Positions 12,852 through 25,102 of a stretch of DNA of 37,218 nucleotides are shown here, one piece after another; position 1 is the first letter of the stretch, and every line of letters begins with the position of its first letter. Made by a program: the position numbers and the translations under genes. This stretch comes from Penium margaritaceum (taxonomy: Eukaryota > Streptophyta > Zygnematophyceae > Desmidiales > Peniaceae): the NCBI GenBank assembly GCA_023375785.1, contig SZWC01000585.1, positions 276,733 through 313,950 of the forward strand. The letters are read 5' to 3'. Under the pieces are notes generated by a model. It saw only the letters and a program-made list of their open reading frames with translations, had not been told where the DNA came from and ran no database searches.

Positions 12852-15486
12852 TCAATGGTGTTTAGGTCACACGTTTTCATGTCTATGGTGCTGAGGTCAC
12901 ATCATTACTATTTCAATGGTGCCTTGGTCATAATTTTATGTGTCCATGGTACTTTGGTCATATTGTCAATGGTGCATTGGTCACACTTTCACTGTGTCTA
13001 TAGTCCTTAGGTCACGTTATCACTGTTTCGATGGTCCTTTGGTCACACGTTCACTGTATGTATGGTAATAAGGTGACATTCTGACATTTTCAATGACTTT
13101 TTGGTCACTTGTTTATGGGTATATGGTGCTTTGGTCATATCATCACTGCTTTAATGATGCACCAGGCTTACTTTCACCATGTCTACGGTCCGTATGTTGC
13201 ATAATCAATATTTCAATGGTGCTTTGGTAACACCTTTATTATGTCTATGGTGCTTTGGTCACATTACCACTATTTCAATGATCTTTTGGTTATATGTTCA
13301 CTATGTCTATGGTGCGTATGTCACGTCATCACTGTTTCAATAGTGCTTTGGTCAACACTTCACTGTGCCTATGGTTCTTATGTGACATTATCATTATGTC
13401 TATGGTGTTTTGGTCACACTTTTACAGTATCTATGGTGGTTTTGTCATATCATCACTGTTTGAATGGTGCTTTGGTCACATTTTCATTGAGTGTATAATG
13501 CTTAGGTCACGTCATCACTCTGTCAATGGTGCTTTGGATTCATTGTGTCTATGGTCCTTATGTTACATGATCACTGTTTCAATGGTGCTTTGGTCACACT
13601 ATCCCTGTGTCTATGGAGCTTTGGTCACATTATCATTGTTTGAATGGTGCTTTGGTCTCTTGATTTGTTTCTATGGTGCTTAGGTCACATTATCCCTGTT
13701 TCAATTTTACTTTCGTCACACCTTCACTGTATGTATGGTGCCTTCGTCACACTATCACTATCTCAATGGTGTTTTGGTCACACATTCATCGTGTCTATAG
13801 TCTTTGTTCACACTATCACTGTTGCAATGGTGCCTTGGTCACTTGTTCATTGTGTATATGGTGCTTGTGTTTTTTTTCACTACTTCAATGGAGCCTTGGT
13901 CACACTTCTACTGTTTCTATGCTATTGTGGTGACATGAACACCGTATAATGCTGATTTGGTCACACTTTCACCGTGTGTATGGTGCTTAGGTCACATTAT
14001 CATTGTCTCTACGGTGCATCGGTCACATTTCCGCTACGTCAATGGTGCATTGGTCACATTATCACTGTTTTTGTGGTGCTTTGGAATCCGTTTCACTCAA
14101 TCTATGGTGCTTTGGTCACATTATCGCTGTTTCAATGGTGCTTTGGTAACACTTTCACTGCGTATATGGTTCTTTGGTTACGTTATCACTGTTTCAACGG
14201 TGCTTCGGTCAATCTTTCATTGTGTCTATGGTGCTTAGGTCACATTATCGCTGTTTCAGTGGTGCTTTGGTCACACATCTACTCTGTCTATGGTGCTCTG
14301 GTGACATTATAATTGTTTCAATAGTGCTTCAGTCAGGCTTTCGCTGTGTTTATGGTGCTTTGGTCACACCATCACTGTTTTGATGGTGCTTTGGTCACAC
14401 ATACTTTGTCTACAGTGCTTAAGTCACATTATCACTGTTTCAACAGTACTTTGGTCAGATTCCCACTGCATGTATGGTGCTTAGGTTACTTAATCACTAT
14501 TGCAATGGTACTTTGGTTACATTATTGTGTCTATGGTGCTTTGGTCATATAATAACTATTTCAATGGTGCTTTGGTCCCACTTTCATTATGTCTATAGTG
14601 CTAAGCTGAAATCTTCACTGTTTCAATGGCGCTTTGGTCAAACATTCACCGTGTCTAAGATGTTTTGATCACATCATTATCATTTGAATGGTAGATTGGT
14701 CACTCTTTCCCTGTGTCTATGGTGCTTAGGTCACATTGTCACTGTTTCAATGGTGCTTTTGTCACGCTTTTGCTGTATATATGATGGTGAAGTCACATAA
14801 TCAGTGTTTCAATGGTGTTTTGGTAACACATTTTTGTGAATGTGATGTTTTGGCAATGTTATCACTGTTTGAATGGTGCATTGGTCACATGTTCTCTGGG
14901 TCTATCATGCTTATACCACATTATCACTATAGCAACGGTGCTTTGGTCATACGTTTATGTGTTATTGGTGATTTGGTCCTGTTATCACTATTTAAATGGT
15001 GCTTTCGTTACATGTTCCCTGTGTCTATGGTGCTTACGTCTCATTATCGGTGTTTCATTGTTGCTTTGGTCAAATTTCAGTGTCCATGGAACATTGGTCA
15101 TATGATATCTATTTGAATGGTGCTTTGGTCACACTGTCACCATATCTATAGAGCTTTGGTCACGTAATTTCTGTTTCAATGGTGCTTTGATCACACTTTC
15201 ATTATGTGTATAGTTCTTATGTTACATGTTCACTATTTCAATGGTGATATGGTCACGCTTTCACTGTGTCTATGGTGCTCAGGTCACATTATCACTGTCT
15301 CAAAGGTTCTTAGGTTACACTTTCACTGTGTCTATGGTACTTAGGTCACATTATCACGTTTACAATGATACTTTGGTCACACGTTCACAGTGTCTACAGT
15401 GCTTTTATCACATCATCACTGTTGCAATGGTGCTTTGGTCACACTTACATTGTCTTTATGGTGCTTTGGTCACATTTTCACTGTTT

Positions 15487-15553
15487 CAATGGTGCCTTGG
15501 TTACACTCTCCTGTGTCTATGTTGCGTTGGAGACATTGTCACTGTTTCAATGG
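15487..15553 (+). repeat. Single-copy counterpart of 278-bp unit, monomers 8-9
   Basis: These 67 bp match monomers 8 and 9 of the 278-bp unit with one mismatch, including the shortened 30-bp monomer with TTACACTCTCCTGTG and the string TTGCGTTGGAGAC. Flanks do not match the unit. Confidence 0.9.
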
Positions 15554-18500
15554 TGCTTTGGTCATACTTCCAATGTGTCTATGTTTCTTTGGTAACACAA
15601 TAAATATTTCAATGGTACTTTGGTTACAATTTCACTGTTTTATGGTGCTTTGGTCACATAATCACTATTTCGATGGTGCATTGGTCACACTCATCATTTC
15701 TACGGGGCTAAGGCAACATCATCACTATTTCATTAGTTCCTTGGTCGTACTTACACTTTGTCTATGGGACTTAGGTCACATTATCACTATTTCAATGGTG
15801 CTTTAGTCGCATTATTGTGTCTGGTACTTTGGTCACATTATCCATTTTTCTATGCTGCTTTGGTCACACTTTCACCATGCTTATTGTGCTAAGGTCATGA
15901 CATCGCCTTTTCAATTGTGCTGTTGGTCACACTTAACTCCCTCTTTGATGCTTTGGTCGTATTATCATTATTTCAAGGGTGCTTTGATCAAACTTGCACT
16001 GTGTATATGGTGCTTATGCCACATTATCACTGTTTAAATGGTGCATTTGACACAATTTCACTGTACGTTTGTGCTTATGTGACATTAGCACTATTTCAAT
16101 GTTGTGTTGGTCACACCTTAGTGTGTCTATGGTGCATTGGTCATACTTTCACTATGCCTACGGGGCTTAGGTCACATTGTCATTGCTTCAATGGTGCTTT
16201 GGTCACACGTTCACTGTGCCTATGGTACTTAGGTGACATTCTCACTGTTTTCATACTGCTTTGGTCACACTTTCACTGTGTCTACAGAGCTTAGGGCACA
16301 TTATGACCTTTTCAATGGTACTTTGGTCACACTTTCATCGTGTCTATAGCTCGTAGGTCACATTATTACTGTTGCAATAGTACTTTGGTCATAATTATAA
16401 TTTGCCTATGGTGTTTAGGTCACATTATAATTGTTACAATGGTGTTTTGGTCACTTTTTCATTGTGTCTATAGTGATTAGGTCACGTCATCACTCTTTCA
16501 ATGGTGCTTTGGTCAATCTATCATTGTGTCTATGGTGCTTAGGTCACAATATCACTATTTCAATGGTGCGTTGGTCACGACATCACTGTGCCCGTGGTGA
16601 TTTGTGCATATTATCACTCTTTCAATAGTGCTTTGGTCATAATTTCACCGTGTCTATTGTGCTTAGATCACATTATCACTGTTTCAATGGTGCTTTGGTC
16701 ACACTTTCACTCTCTATGGTACTTTGGTTACATTATCGCTGTTTCAATTGTGCTTTCATCACACTTTTATGAATCCATGGGGCTTTGGTCATTCTATCAC
16801 TGTTTTAATGGTGCTTTGGTGACACTTTCACTGTGTCTATGGTGCTTATGTCACATAATCACTATTTCAATTGTGCTCTAATCATAGCCTAGGCCACGTT
16901 GTCACTCTTTATATGGTGCATTGGTCACAATGTTACTTTTTCTATCGTACTTTGGTCACATTATCACTATTTCAATGGTGCTTTGGTCACACCTTCAATG
17001 TGTCTACGGTACTTTCATCAAATACTCACTGTTTCAATGGTGCTTTGGTAACATTTTCACCGTGCCTATGATGCTTAGGTCACATTATCACTGCTTCAAT
17101 GGTGCTTTGATAACACTTTCACTGTGTATATGGTACTTAGATGACAATGTCAACGATTAAATGGTGCTTTGGTCACACTTTTATTGTGTCTATGGTTTTT
17201 TGGTCACAACTTCACCCTTTCAATGGTGCTTTGGTCGCATTCCTAAAGTATGTATGGTACTTTGGTCACATTACAACTGTTTCAGTAGTGCTCTGGACAC
17301 AATTGCACTGTTTATATGGTGTTTTGGTCACATTATCATTGTTTCAATATTGCTTTGCTCATACTTCCACTGTATCTATGGTACTTTGGTCACATTATTA
17401 CTGTTTCAATGTTACCTTGGTCATACTCTCACTTTGTCTATGGTGCTTTGGTCACATCATCACCATTTCAATGGAGCTTTGGTCAGACTTTCATTGCTTC
17501 TGTGTTGATAAGGTCACATTATCACTATTCTAAAGGTGCATTGGTCACGCTTTCACTGTTTCCATGGTGTCTGGGTGACACTATCACTCTTTCAATGGTG
17601 ATTTGGCGACAATCACTGTGTCTATAGTGAGTAGGTCACCTTATCGCTGTTTCAATAGTGCTCAGGTCACACTTTCACTGTGTTTATGGGGCACATGTGT
17701 CATTATCACTGTTTCAATGGTGCTTTGGTCACACTTTCACTATGTATACAGTGCTAAGGTCACGTCATCACTGTTTCAATGGTGCTTTAGTCATTCTTTC
17801 ACTATGTGTATGATGCCTTGGTCACATTATCACTATTTTGATTGTGCTTTGGTCACAAGTTTACTCTGACTATATTGCTTATGTCACATTATCACTATTT
17901 CAATGTTGCTTTTGTCACACTTTCACTGTATCTATGATGCTTAGGTCACATTATCACCGTTTCAATGGTGTTTTGGTCAAACTTTCATGTGTCTACGGTG
18001 CTCTGGTCATGTTATCACTATTGACATTTGGTCACACTATCATTGTTTTAATGGTGCTTTGGTCATACGTGTAGTGTGTCTATGGTGCTTTGGTCACATA
18101 GTCACGGTGTCAATAGCGCTTTGGTCTCATTTTTACCAAGTCTATGGTGCTTAATTCACGCTATCACAGCATCAATTGTGCTATGGTCAAACGTTCAAGG
18201 TGCCTATGGTGTTTTTGAGACATTATCACTGCTTAAATGGTGCTTTGGTCACGCTTTGACTGTGTCTATGGTGCTTTCGTCACATTATCACTGCTTCAAT
18301 GGTGCTTCTGTCAGACTTTCACTGTTTATGGCTCTTTGGTCATTATATCAACGTTTCAATGGTACTTTGGTCACACTTTCATTCTGTCTATGGTGCTCGG
18401 GTCACATGATCACCGTTTCAATGGTGCTTTGGTCACACATTCACTGTGTGTGTGGTACTTTGGTCATATTATCACGGTTCCAATAGTGCTTTGGTCAGAC

Positions 18501-21500
18501 TTCTATTGTGTCTATGGTGCTTTAGTCATATCATCATTAGTTTAATGGTGATTTGGTCACACTTTCACTCTGTCTATGATCCTTTGGTCACATTATCACT
18601 GTATCAACGGTGCTTTGGTCATACTTTCACTCTGTGGATGGTGCTTTGGTTACATCATCACTGTTTCAATGGTGCTTTGGTCACACGTTAACCATGTCTT
18701 TGGCGCTTTGGTCATGTTATCACTGTTTCAATAGTGCTTTGGTCACATTGTCACTGTGTCTTTGGTGCTTGGGTCACATCCTCACTCTGTCAATGATGCT
18801 CTGGTTACTCTTTTGCTGTGTCTATGGTGATTAGGTCACATTATCACTCTTTCAATGGTACTTTGGTCACACCGTCACTGTGTCTTTGGTGCTTTCGTCA
18901 CATTATAAACTTTTCAATGATGCTTTGGTAACACTTTCACTGTGTCTTTGGTCCTTATGTCATATAATAACTGTTTCAGTTGTTCTTTTGGTCACAGCTT
19001 CACCGTCTGTTGTGCTCGTGTCACATTATCACTAGTTCAATGGTTTTTCATCACACATTTATGTGTCTTTGGTGCTTTGGTCATATTATCACTGTTTCAA
19101 TGGTGCTTTGGTCACACTTTCACAGTGTGTATAGTGCTTAGGTCACATTATCACTGTTTCAATTCTGCTTTACTCACACCTTCACTGTATCTTTGGTGCT
19201 TTGGTCTCATTATCAACATTTCAATGGTGCTTTAGTCACCCTTTCATTATGACAACGGTACTAAGGTCACATATTATTGCTTCAATGACGCTTTGATCAC
19301 AATTTCAGTATTTATATGGTGCTTACGTGACATGATCATTGTTTCAATCGTGCTTTGGTCACACTTTCACTGTGTCTATAGCGTTTAGGTCACATTGTCA
19401 TTGTTTCAATTGTGCTTTTCTTACACTTTCACTGTCATTTTAGTGCTTGGTTCATGTCATCACTGTTTCCGTGGTGCTTTGGTCGCACTTCCATGTCTAT
19501 GGTGCTTTGGTCATAATTTCACCTTTTTCTATGGTTCTTTAGTTATAACATCACTGTTTCAATGGTACTTTTGTCACACTTTCACTATGTCTACAGTACT
19601 CAAGTCAGAATATCACCATTCAAATGGTGATTTGGTCACACGTTTACTGTTTCTATTGTGCGTAGGTCACGATATCACTGTTTCAATAGTTCTCTGGTCA
19701 CACTTCCATTGTGTCTATGGTGCTTGGATCACATTATTGCTGTTCCAACAGTGCTCATGTCAAATATTCACTCTGTCCATGGTGCTTTGGTAACATTATC
19801 ACTGTTTCAATGGTTCTTTGGTCACACTTTCACTGTGTCTATTGTGCTTTGATTACAATATTACTGTTTCAATGATGTTTTGGTCACACTTTTACCTTGT
19901 CTTTGGTGCTTTTCTTAGTATGACTGTTTCAATGGTGCTTTGTTCACACTTTCAGTGTCTATATTGCCTACTCCACGTATCAACATCATCAGTGGTACTT
20001 TGGTCACACTTTCACTCTGTGTATGGTACTTTGGTCACACTATCACTGTTTTAATGGTCCTCTGGTCACATATTTGTGTCTATATTACTTTGGTCAAATT
20101 ATCACTATTTCAATTGTGCTTTGGTTAAAATTTCATTATGTCTATGGTGCTTATGTCACATTATCACGGTTTCAATGGTGCCTCGGTCACACCTTCAATG
20201 TTTCTATGGTGTTTTTTTTCACATTATCACTGTTTGAATGGTATATTGGTCACACATTCACTATGTCTATGGTGCTTAGGTGACACAATCTTTGTCGCAA
20301 TGGTGCTTTGGTCATACATTCACTGTGTCTATGGTTCTCTAGTCCCATTCTCACTCTTTCATTGGTGATTTGGGCACATTTCCAAAGTGTCTATGGCACT
20401 TCAGTCACGTTTTCACTGTTTCAACGCTGCTTTTCACACACGTATACTTTGTTTATGGTACTTTGGTCATATCATAACTGCTTTCATGTTGCTTTGGTCA
20501 CACTTTCACTCTCTCTATGGTGCTTTGGTCACGTCATCACTATGTTAATGGTGATTTGGTCACACATTCACAGTTTCTATGGTGCTTTGGTCACATTATT
20601 ACTGTTTCAATGGTACCTTGCTCACACATTCACTACGTCTATTGTGCTTAGATCACATTCTCACTATTTCAATGGTGCTTTGGTCACAAATTCACTGTGT
20701 CTATAGTGCTTAAGTAATGTTATCATTGCTTCAATGGTGCTTTGGGTACACTTTTATTTGTCGATGTTACTCTGGTGATTTAATCACTATCTCAATGGTG
20801 CTTTGGTGACACTTTCACTTTGGCTATGGTGCTGAGGTCGCGTTATCAATGTTTCAGTGGTGCTTTGATCACACCGGCACCGTGTCTATGGTCCTCTGGT
20901 CACATTATCACTCTTTCCATGGTCCTTTGGTCTCATTTTGACCATGTCCATGCTGATTATGTCACATTACCACTGCTTCAATGGTAAGTTGGTCACATCC
21001 TTCACCATTTCTACAGTGCTTATGTGACATTACCACTATTTTGATGATGCTTTGGTCATAGTTTTAGTGTGCTTATGTGACATTGCCACTAGTTCAATGA
21101 TGCTTTGTTCACACTATTTCAATGATTCTTTTGACACACTTTCACACTGTCAAGGTACTTTGGCCATGTTTTCCCTGTTTCAAAGGTGCTTTGGTCACAC
21201 ATCAAACTGCTTATATAGTGATTTGGTCACATTAATACTGTCTCAATGGTGTACTGGTCACACTTTCGCTGTGTCTAGATTGCTTAGGTATTTTTTTCTC
21301 AATTTAAATGGTGCATTGGTCACACTTTCACTGAGTCTATGGTTCTTAGGTCACATTATCACTGTCTCATTGGTGCTTTGTCACACTTTCACTATGTTTA
21401 TGGAGCTTACGTCACACTATCACTGTTTCAAAGGTGCTATGGCCAAACATTCACTATGCCAATGGTACTTTGGCCACAGAGTATTAGCTTCAATGGTGAT

Positions 21501-22793
21501 TTGATCACACTTTCATGGTGCTTGTGGTGCTTACGTGACATTATCACTGTTTCAATTGTGCTTTGGTCACACTTTAACCTTGTCTATGGTGCTTTGGTAA
21601 TATCATCACTGATTCAGTGGTGCTTTGGTCACAAGTTCACTATGTCTGTGGTGTTTTGGTCACATAATTGCCGTTTCAATGGTGCTTTGGTCACACTTTC
21701 ACATTGTGTGTGGTGCGTATGTCACATTATACCTGTTTCAATGGTGCGTTGGTTGCACTTTCAATGTGTCTTTGGTGCTTGGGTCATATTATCACTGTTT
21801 TAATGGTGCTTTGGTCACAATCCCACTGTGTCTATAGTGCGTAGGTCGCGTTATACTCATTTAAATGGTACTTTGGTTACACTTTTACGTGTCTATTCTG
21901 CGTGGGTCATACTATCACGGTTTCAATGGTACCTTTCTCACACAGTCACTAGGTGTATGGTGCTTTGGTCACATTCTCACTATTTCAATGGTTATTTGGT
22001 CACACGTTCACTATGTCTATGGTGCTTATGTCACATTATCACTGTTTCATTAGTTCTTTGGTCACAGTTTTGCTATGTCTACGGTGCTTTGGTCACACGT
22101 TTACATGTCTATGATGGCAAGGTTACCTTAACACTGTTTTGATGGTGCTTTAGTCACACTCTCCCCGTGTCTGTAGTGCTTTGGTCACATTATCACTATT
22201 TCAATGGTGCTTTAGTTACACTTTCACTGTGTCTATGGTGATTAGGTCACGTTATCACTATTTCAATGGTGCTTTTGTCACACTTTCACTATTTGTTTGG
22301 TGCTTAGGTCAAATAACCACTGTCTCAATGGTGCTTTGGTCACACGTTCACTGTGTCTATGGTGCTTAGGTCCTATAATCACTTTGTCAAAGGTGTTTTG
22401 GTCATAATTTCACTGTTCCTATGGTCTTTTGGTCACATTATCACTGTGTCAAGGGTTTTTTTATCACATATTCACTATGTCTATGGTGCTTTGGTCACAT
22501 TATCCTTGTTTCAGTGGTGCTATGATTACACTTTCAGTGTTTCTATGGTGCTTTGGTCACATTATTACTCTTTCAATGGTGCTTTGGTCATACATTCCAT
22601 GTGTCTATGGTGCTTATGTCACAATACCACCCGTTCAGTGTTGCTTTGGTACACTTTTACTTGTCTATAGTGCTCATGTCCGATTATACCAGTTTCAATG
22701 GTGCTTTGGTCACACTTTCACTGTGTCCTGTTGGAATGATGCTCCTCACCATGGCAGGAGTGACTCCAAACAAAAGGAACACCAAAAAGACAA

Positions 22794-22865
22794 GCCTTAG
22801 TGGCTTAGTGGTTAATGGTGTCCACCTCTGGAGGCAGGGGCCCGGGTTCAAGTCCCACAAGATGA
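22794..22865 (+). promoter_or_regulatory. tRNA-like Pol III A/B-box module in LTR
   Basis: TGGCTTAGTGG (22801-22811) fits the Pol III A box, and GGTTCAAGTCC (22845-22855) fits the B box. Their starts are 44 bp apart, as in a tRNA gene. Counting back places a tRNA-like 5' end at 22794. The sequence after the B box does not pair with the would-be acceptor strand, so this is not a functional tRNA gene but a tRNA-derived head like that of a SINE. It is present at the same place in the second LTR copy, so it belongs to the family and is not a private insertion. Confidence 0.6.
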
Positions 22866-22941
22866 AATTATGCCCTGCCTCAAGGGAGGTGGAAAATAGA
22901 TGCCAGGAAGCTAGCTCAACCTCTAGAGTTCCTCTTTAAGA

Positions 22942-23209
22942 TTCTAGAAGGCCAGGTGAGGGTCCAGGAAGGTGGCACACCTTCTAGAAGGGGTGACTTG
23001 TCCTACAAGGCATCTAGAGGTGTCTTGGTCTTCTGGACACCTTCCCTCCTACTAGAAGCAAGCTGAGGAATCTAGGAAGGGGCAGAAGCTTCTAGAGGAG
23101 GGAAGGGATGCCTTCCTAGGTGGGAAAAGGACAGCCTACCAAGGAGCACTCTAGAAGCCATAGAATATGCTAGGAAGCTCCAAATCTGGCATGCTTTGGT
23201 GTTCTGGAA
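22942..23209 (+). promoter_or_regulatory. Cluster of heat-shock-element-like motifs
   Basis: TTCTAGAA occurs at 22942-22949 and 22982-22989. GAAGCTTCTAGAG (23085-23097) is close to a three-unit GAAnnTTCnnGAA element. TTCTGGAA lies at 23202-23209. Further CTAGAAG and CTAGGAAG variants lie between. Inverted GAA/TTC pentamers are the binding pattern of heat-shock factors, and some plant copia elements carry such sites in their LTRs. Function here is inference. The motifs could equally be internal repetition of a CTAG-rich sequence. Confidence 0.35.
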
Positions 23210-23498
23210 AGCTTAGATCAGTGGCCATAAAATTCCACTGCTTGTGCGCCTTGATAAAGTGTTCATTTCTTGCCAATTGAGGCCAAAACTATTGCCTCAC
23301 TCTCTGACCAGACTTTGCCATCCCTGGAACCAGTTGCCTCCACAGTTTCAGTCTCTCCAAAAACAGTTGGTGGTGTTAAACAGCCACTGCTAGGGACCCT
23401 CCAGGGTGTACACTCACCCTCAGGCCAACAAAGGGTTACGGGCCCACGCCTCTAAGGGGTTCAAAGCCAGCTTGATTTCACGCTCCCAATAGCAACAC

Positions 23499-24086
23499 AT
23501 GGCAACCAGCGAGCAAGAGAGCAGCCGCGCTGTCCTTAAGTTTGATGGGACAGGCTTTGCCTTGTGGAGGTGGCAGTTTGAGGTCTTCCTTGATGACAAG
23601 GGACTGCTTGAGCTTGTAAAAGGTGATAAGACTGCTACGCTGGAGACTGCAACGGCCGAGGTGAAGGAGGCATACAAGAAGTGCAACAAAAAGGCATTGG
23701 CGCTCCTTGTGTCCGCGTTATGCCCATCACAACTTGGGCACATCCAAGGATGCACCCTGGCCGCGGACGCATGGTCAAAACTCTGCTCCATCTACCAGTC
23801 AAGCAACCTTGCCAATCAGCTCTTCATCTTCAAACAGCTCGTCACCCTCCGAGCCAACGAAGGCGACAACATCATGGAGATCATGCAGCAGATTGAGTCC
23901 CTCGCAGTGGAGTGCGTGGCCACAGGTTGGGAGGTCGACTCTCAGTTTCAAGCTATGATCCTCCTTCTGGCCTTGCCGGACAGTTGGAGTCNGAAGGTTG
24001 CTGAGTACGTGCGCAATGAGTGGATGCGACGTGGCGGTCGAGAGAATGCAGCGGCATCAAGTTCCGCTTACACGGTTCATCCTTAA
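23499..24086 (+). pseudogene. gag: copia gag (capsid-like) remnant
   Basis: The N-terminal part of the copia polyprotein, which packages element RNA in cytoplasmic virus-like particles. The frame opens at the ATG at 23499 (MATSEQES...) and runs 195 codons. The segment LKFDGTGFALWRWQFEVFL (residues 13-31) and a region near residues 85-135 with AWSKLCSIYQSSNLANQLF and LRANEGDN fit the Retrotran_gag_2/UBN2 type of gag. Codon 165 contains an N (base 23992). A TAA at 24084-24086 ends the frame, but the same frame continues directly into the zinc knuckle and protease, so the stop is a disabling mutation and not the natural end. GC-rich codons contrast with the flanking satellite. Confidence 0.85.
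23992..23992. other. Ambiguous base (N) in gag
   Basis: A single N falls in codon 165 of the gag frame. The frame is the same on both sides, since the zinc knuckle downstream is in phase with the gag start. It is therefore most likely one unresolved base and not a gap of unknown size, although a multiple-of-three gap cannot be excluded. Confidence 0.9.
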
Positions 24087-24497
24087 AGTGGAGGCCGAGG
24101 CGACAAGTGGAAGGGTGCCAAACAGGGCACTAAGAAGGGTGACAAGAAGGGGGAGTGCTTCAACTGTGGCAAGGAGGGCCACTACGCGCACAACTGTCCC
24201 AAGAAGAAAACAGATCGGTCGCAGCGGGGCGGAAAGACAGATGAGCACGCCCTTATGGTGTACAACTCCACCAACTTGAAGGACCCGGGAGTTGCCGTCA
24301 TCGACTCCGGATCAGGCCGCCACACACAATGCAACAGGGCGGCATTTGTCACTTACGGCGCCTCGGAGAGACCCATGACGGTGGCCAATGGAAAAACAGA
24401 GGTGGCCGCCGGTGAAGGTAACGTCCGCATTGAGTCAATTGTGGATGGAAAACCTGTCACGAGCACAATCAATTGTGGATGTGCTGCATATGCCTAA
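24087..24497 (+). pseudogene. copia zinc knuckle and protease remnant
   Basis: Direct in-frame continuation of gag after the TAA at 24084. A basic linker leads to ECFNCGKEGHYAHNCPKK, a CX2CX4HX4C zinc knuckle (Cys codons at 24156, 24165 and 24195, His at 24180) that binds element RNA. About 35 codons later VAVIDSGSGRHTQC (24291 on) carries the D-S-G active site of a copia aspartic protease, with Asp at 24303. That enzyme cuts the Gag-Pol polyprotein. The frame then ends at TAA 24495-24497. The continuing homology (HMPNFGANLLSVSRL) lies in the +1 frame, so a net one-base insertion or two-base deletion occurred at about 24460-24485. Confidence 0.85.
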
Positions 24498-25096
24498 CTT
24501 TGGGGCAAACCTGCTCTCCGTCAGCCGCCTTACCGACAAGGGACTTGAGGTGCTCTTCACAAAGAAGGAGGCCGTCATCCGCAAAGAGGGCAAAGGTGAG
24601 GTGATTGCGTGTGCCAAGAGGGAGGACGACTTGTACCTGCTACGCGCGAAGATCCTCAGCAGCCGGGTGGGGTCCAACGCCGCCAATCTTGCAACGAAGG
24701 ACGGAGGAGACTTGGACCTATGGCACCGCCGACTCTGCCACATTTCTCCATCAACAGTGAAGGAGATGGATAAGAGGGAAGTGGTGCGGGGTCTCCAAAT
24801 CAGCAGCCTTGATGGAACCAAGGAGACCGTGTGTGAGCCATGCATCATTGGCAAATCAACTCGGCAGCCGTTTGTCGCCAAGGGGACGCGTGCATCGGCA
24901 AAACTGGCCGTGGTACACACAGATGTGTGTGGACCGCTTGAGAGCTCCATCGGCGGAGCTCGCTACTTCATCACCTTCTTCGATGACCACAGCCGGAAAC
25001 TCTACCTCTACCCAATGAAGCGGAAGAGTGAGGTCCTTGCGTGCATGCAAGAGTTTGTGGCTGATGTGGAGCGGCAAACAGAGTTGAATGTGAAGG
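24465..25096 (+). pseudogene. copia integrase N-terminal fragment
   Basis: Read in the frame shifted from gag/protease and open to the satellite junction; the frame's first ATG at 24388 is not a meaningful start. LLSVSRLTDKGLEVLF is the typical protease-to-integrase linker. LWHRRLCH followed by CEPCIIGK forms the HHCC zinc-binding domain (gag-pre-integrase), with His at 24724 and 24739 and Cys at 24832 and 24841. HTDVCGPLE starts the integrase catalytic core, with the first catalytic Asp at 24922, and the conserved FFDDHSRKLYLY follows. The coding sequence stops near VERQTELNVKA. The second catalytic Asp, the Glu, and all of reverse transcriptase and RNase H are missing. The product could not integrate DNA. 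Confidence 0.87.
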
Positions 25097-25102
25097 CCAA
25101 CA

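Larger units (their letters stand above)
11276..22728 (+). repeat. 31-bp satellite array, third block
   Basis: Plus-orientation A/B monomers continue for over 11 kb up to the copia insertion. The first 116 bp duplicate 8853-8968. Segments at 12731-12851, 13808-13839 and 15487-15553 match parts of the 278-bp unit (see those entries). Apart from these, monomers look independently diverged. No gene, RNA gene or foreign insertion is visible in this stretch. Confidence 0.95.
22729..23498 (+). repeat. 5' LTR and leader of the copia element
   Basis: Noncoding sequence between the TGTTGG terminus and the gag start. The first 264 bp are confirmed as a repeat by the second copy at 36958, which differs by about five substitutions and a 3-bp indel. 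The 3' end of the LTR and a primer-binding site could not be placed. No good match to an initiator-Met tRNA complement is visible, so the LTR/leader boundary is open. The stretch 22921-23172 has an unusual cluster of CTAG-containing motifs. Nothing further is recognised between about 23210 and 23498. Confidence 0.75.
22729..25102 (+). mobile_element. Defective Ty1/copia LTR retrotransposon
   Basis: The element starts at a clean switch from satellite to TGTTGG, the usual start of a copia LTR. A leader of ~770 bp precedes, in order, gag, a CCHC zinc knuckle, an aspartic protease DSG motif and the N-terminal part of integrase, which is the copia gene order. Reverse transcriptase, RNase H and nearly all of a 3' LTR are absent. 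The right edge reads CCAACA (25097-25102), the inverse complement of the left terminus. The flanks are TGTCC (22724-22728) and TGTCT (25103-25107), an imperfect 5-bp target duplication. Dropping one copy restores an in-phase B monomer. The simplest reading is insertion into satellite followed by an internal deletion. It cannot act autonomously. Confidence 0.88.

Noticed and set aside
222..22670. Many plus-strand open frames of 60-320 aa with recurring MVLWSHFHCVYGAL-like peptides
   Set aside because: They are translations of the stop-free 31-bp satellite. The same peptide appears in all three frames, ends are arbitrary, and there is no domain, start context or codon bias.
22794..22865. A true tRNA gene
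   Set aside because: The boxes and spacing fit, but the acceptor strands do not pair and the 3' part is not tRNA-like.
23200..23498. A primer-binding site for initiator-Met tRNA
   Set aside because: No string close to the usual plant TGGTATCAGAGC was found, so the 3' end of the LTR is left undefined.
23420..24950. Minus-strand frames opposite the copia genes (23420-23791, 24057-24248, 24435-24950)
   Set aside because: They are antisense shadows of GC-rich gag/pol coding sequence with no domain of their own.
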